Shown here: positions 6,077 to 6,182 of the stretch, piece after piece
Position numbering within the stretch: position 1 is the first letter of the stretch
Layout: every line of letters starts with the position of its first letter
Made by a program: the position numbers and the translations under genes
Notes under the pieces: generated by a model
Told to the model about the DNA's origin: nothing
What the model saw: only the letters and a program-made list of their open reading frames with translations
Database searches by the model: none
Assembly: GCA_002402755.1 (NCBI GenBank)
Contig: DHGK01000361.1
Location: 1-6,182, forward strand
Reading direction: 5' to 3'
Length of the DNA stretch: 6,182 nucleotides
Origin: Planctomycetes bacterium UBA4800
GTDB taxonomy: Bacteria > Planctomycetota > UBA8108 > UBA8890 > UBA8898

Positions 6077-6182
6077 GAGAGGAAACCTCCGAATTCGGCC
6101 GGAATCGACGGTTTCGGTGCCAGACTCGGCGCCTGCGTCCGGCGCCGGCATGAGGCCCCGAACGAAAGTCTGTAACCGTTCA
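6075..6182. other. Right-edge non-coding stretch with a GC hairpin and a short palindrome
   Basis: No convincing gene is seen here. The ATPase frame stays open upstream to a TGA at 6182-6180, but its translation is Arg-rich and unlike the family. CCGAATTCGG (6089-6098) is a perfect 10-bp palindrome. CGGCGCC (6127-6133) pairs with GGCGCCG (6141-6147) around a 7-base loop, forming a stable hairpin with no T-run. The hairpin may end a gene lying beyond the right edge. Confidence 0.4.

Noticed and set aside
1..6182. CRISPR array, tRNA, rRNA, insertion sequence or phage genes
   Set aside because: I looked for direct repeats with spacers, tRNA-like cloverleafs, terminal inverted repeats and transposase or integrase motifs on both strands by eye and found none.

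Overview
The window is GC-rich (about two thirds or more G+C by eye) and codes densely. It holds three plus-strand genes in a tight row, positions 1 to 4807, and one convergent minus-strand gene, 4857 to about 6008. The codon use, the very large secreted-type protein of carboxypeptidase-regulatory-like domains and the COG1373-type ATPase suit a high-GC environmental bacterium, for example Planctomycetota, Sumerlaeota, Acidobacteriota, Myxococcota or a relative. There is no rRNA or other marker gene, so the phylum stays open.

Region by region: (1) Positions 1-3669 are the 3' part of a giant gene whose true start lies to the left of the window. The reading frame is already open at base 1 and begins with a strongly hydrophobic segment. 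That segment is followed by a Pro/Ala/Glu-rich stalk and then 11 consecutive beta-sandwich domains of the carboxypeptidase regulatory type. (2) Positions 3685-4443 encode a short-chain dehydrogenase with the arginine-containing cofactor motif and the Asp-Tyr-Lys catalytic set of pteridine reductases (PTR1/FolM). (3) Positions 4433-4807 encode a FolB/FolX-type dihydroneopterin aldolase or epimerase, overlapping the reductase gene by 11 bases. (4) Positions 4808-4856 are a short convergent spacer with a very GC-rich hairpin. (5) Positions 6008-4857 (minus) encode an AAA_14/DUF4143 (COG1373) ATPase. (6) Positions 6009-6182 are non-coding as far as I can see. They include an unusually AT-rich patch that looks like the ATPase promoter, a tiny leader-type ORF with a good Shine-Dalgarno, and a GC hairpin.

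How they fit together: the reductase and the aldolase are almost certainly one translationally coupled pterin unit. Together they could make tetrahydromonapterin (the FolX/FolM route known from E. coli and Pseudomonas), or take part in tetrahydrofolate synthesis with the reductase standing in for DHFR. The large domain-array protein lies only 15 bases upstream and may be co-transcribed, but nothing in it links it to pterins. The ATPase looks like an independent accessory gene. I see no clear undescribed multi-gene system. The items most worth following are the recurring insertions inside the 11-domain protein and the pterin gene pair.
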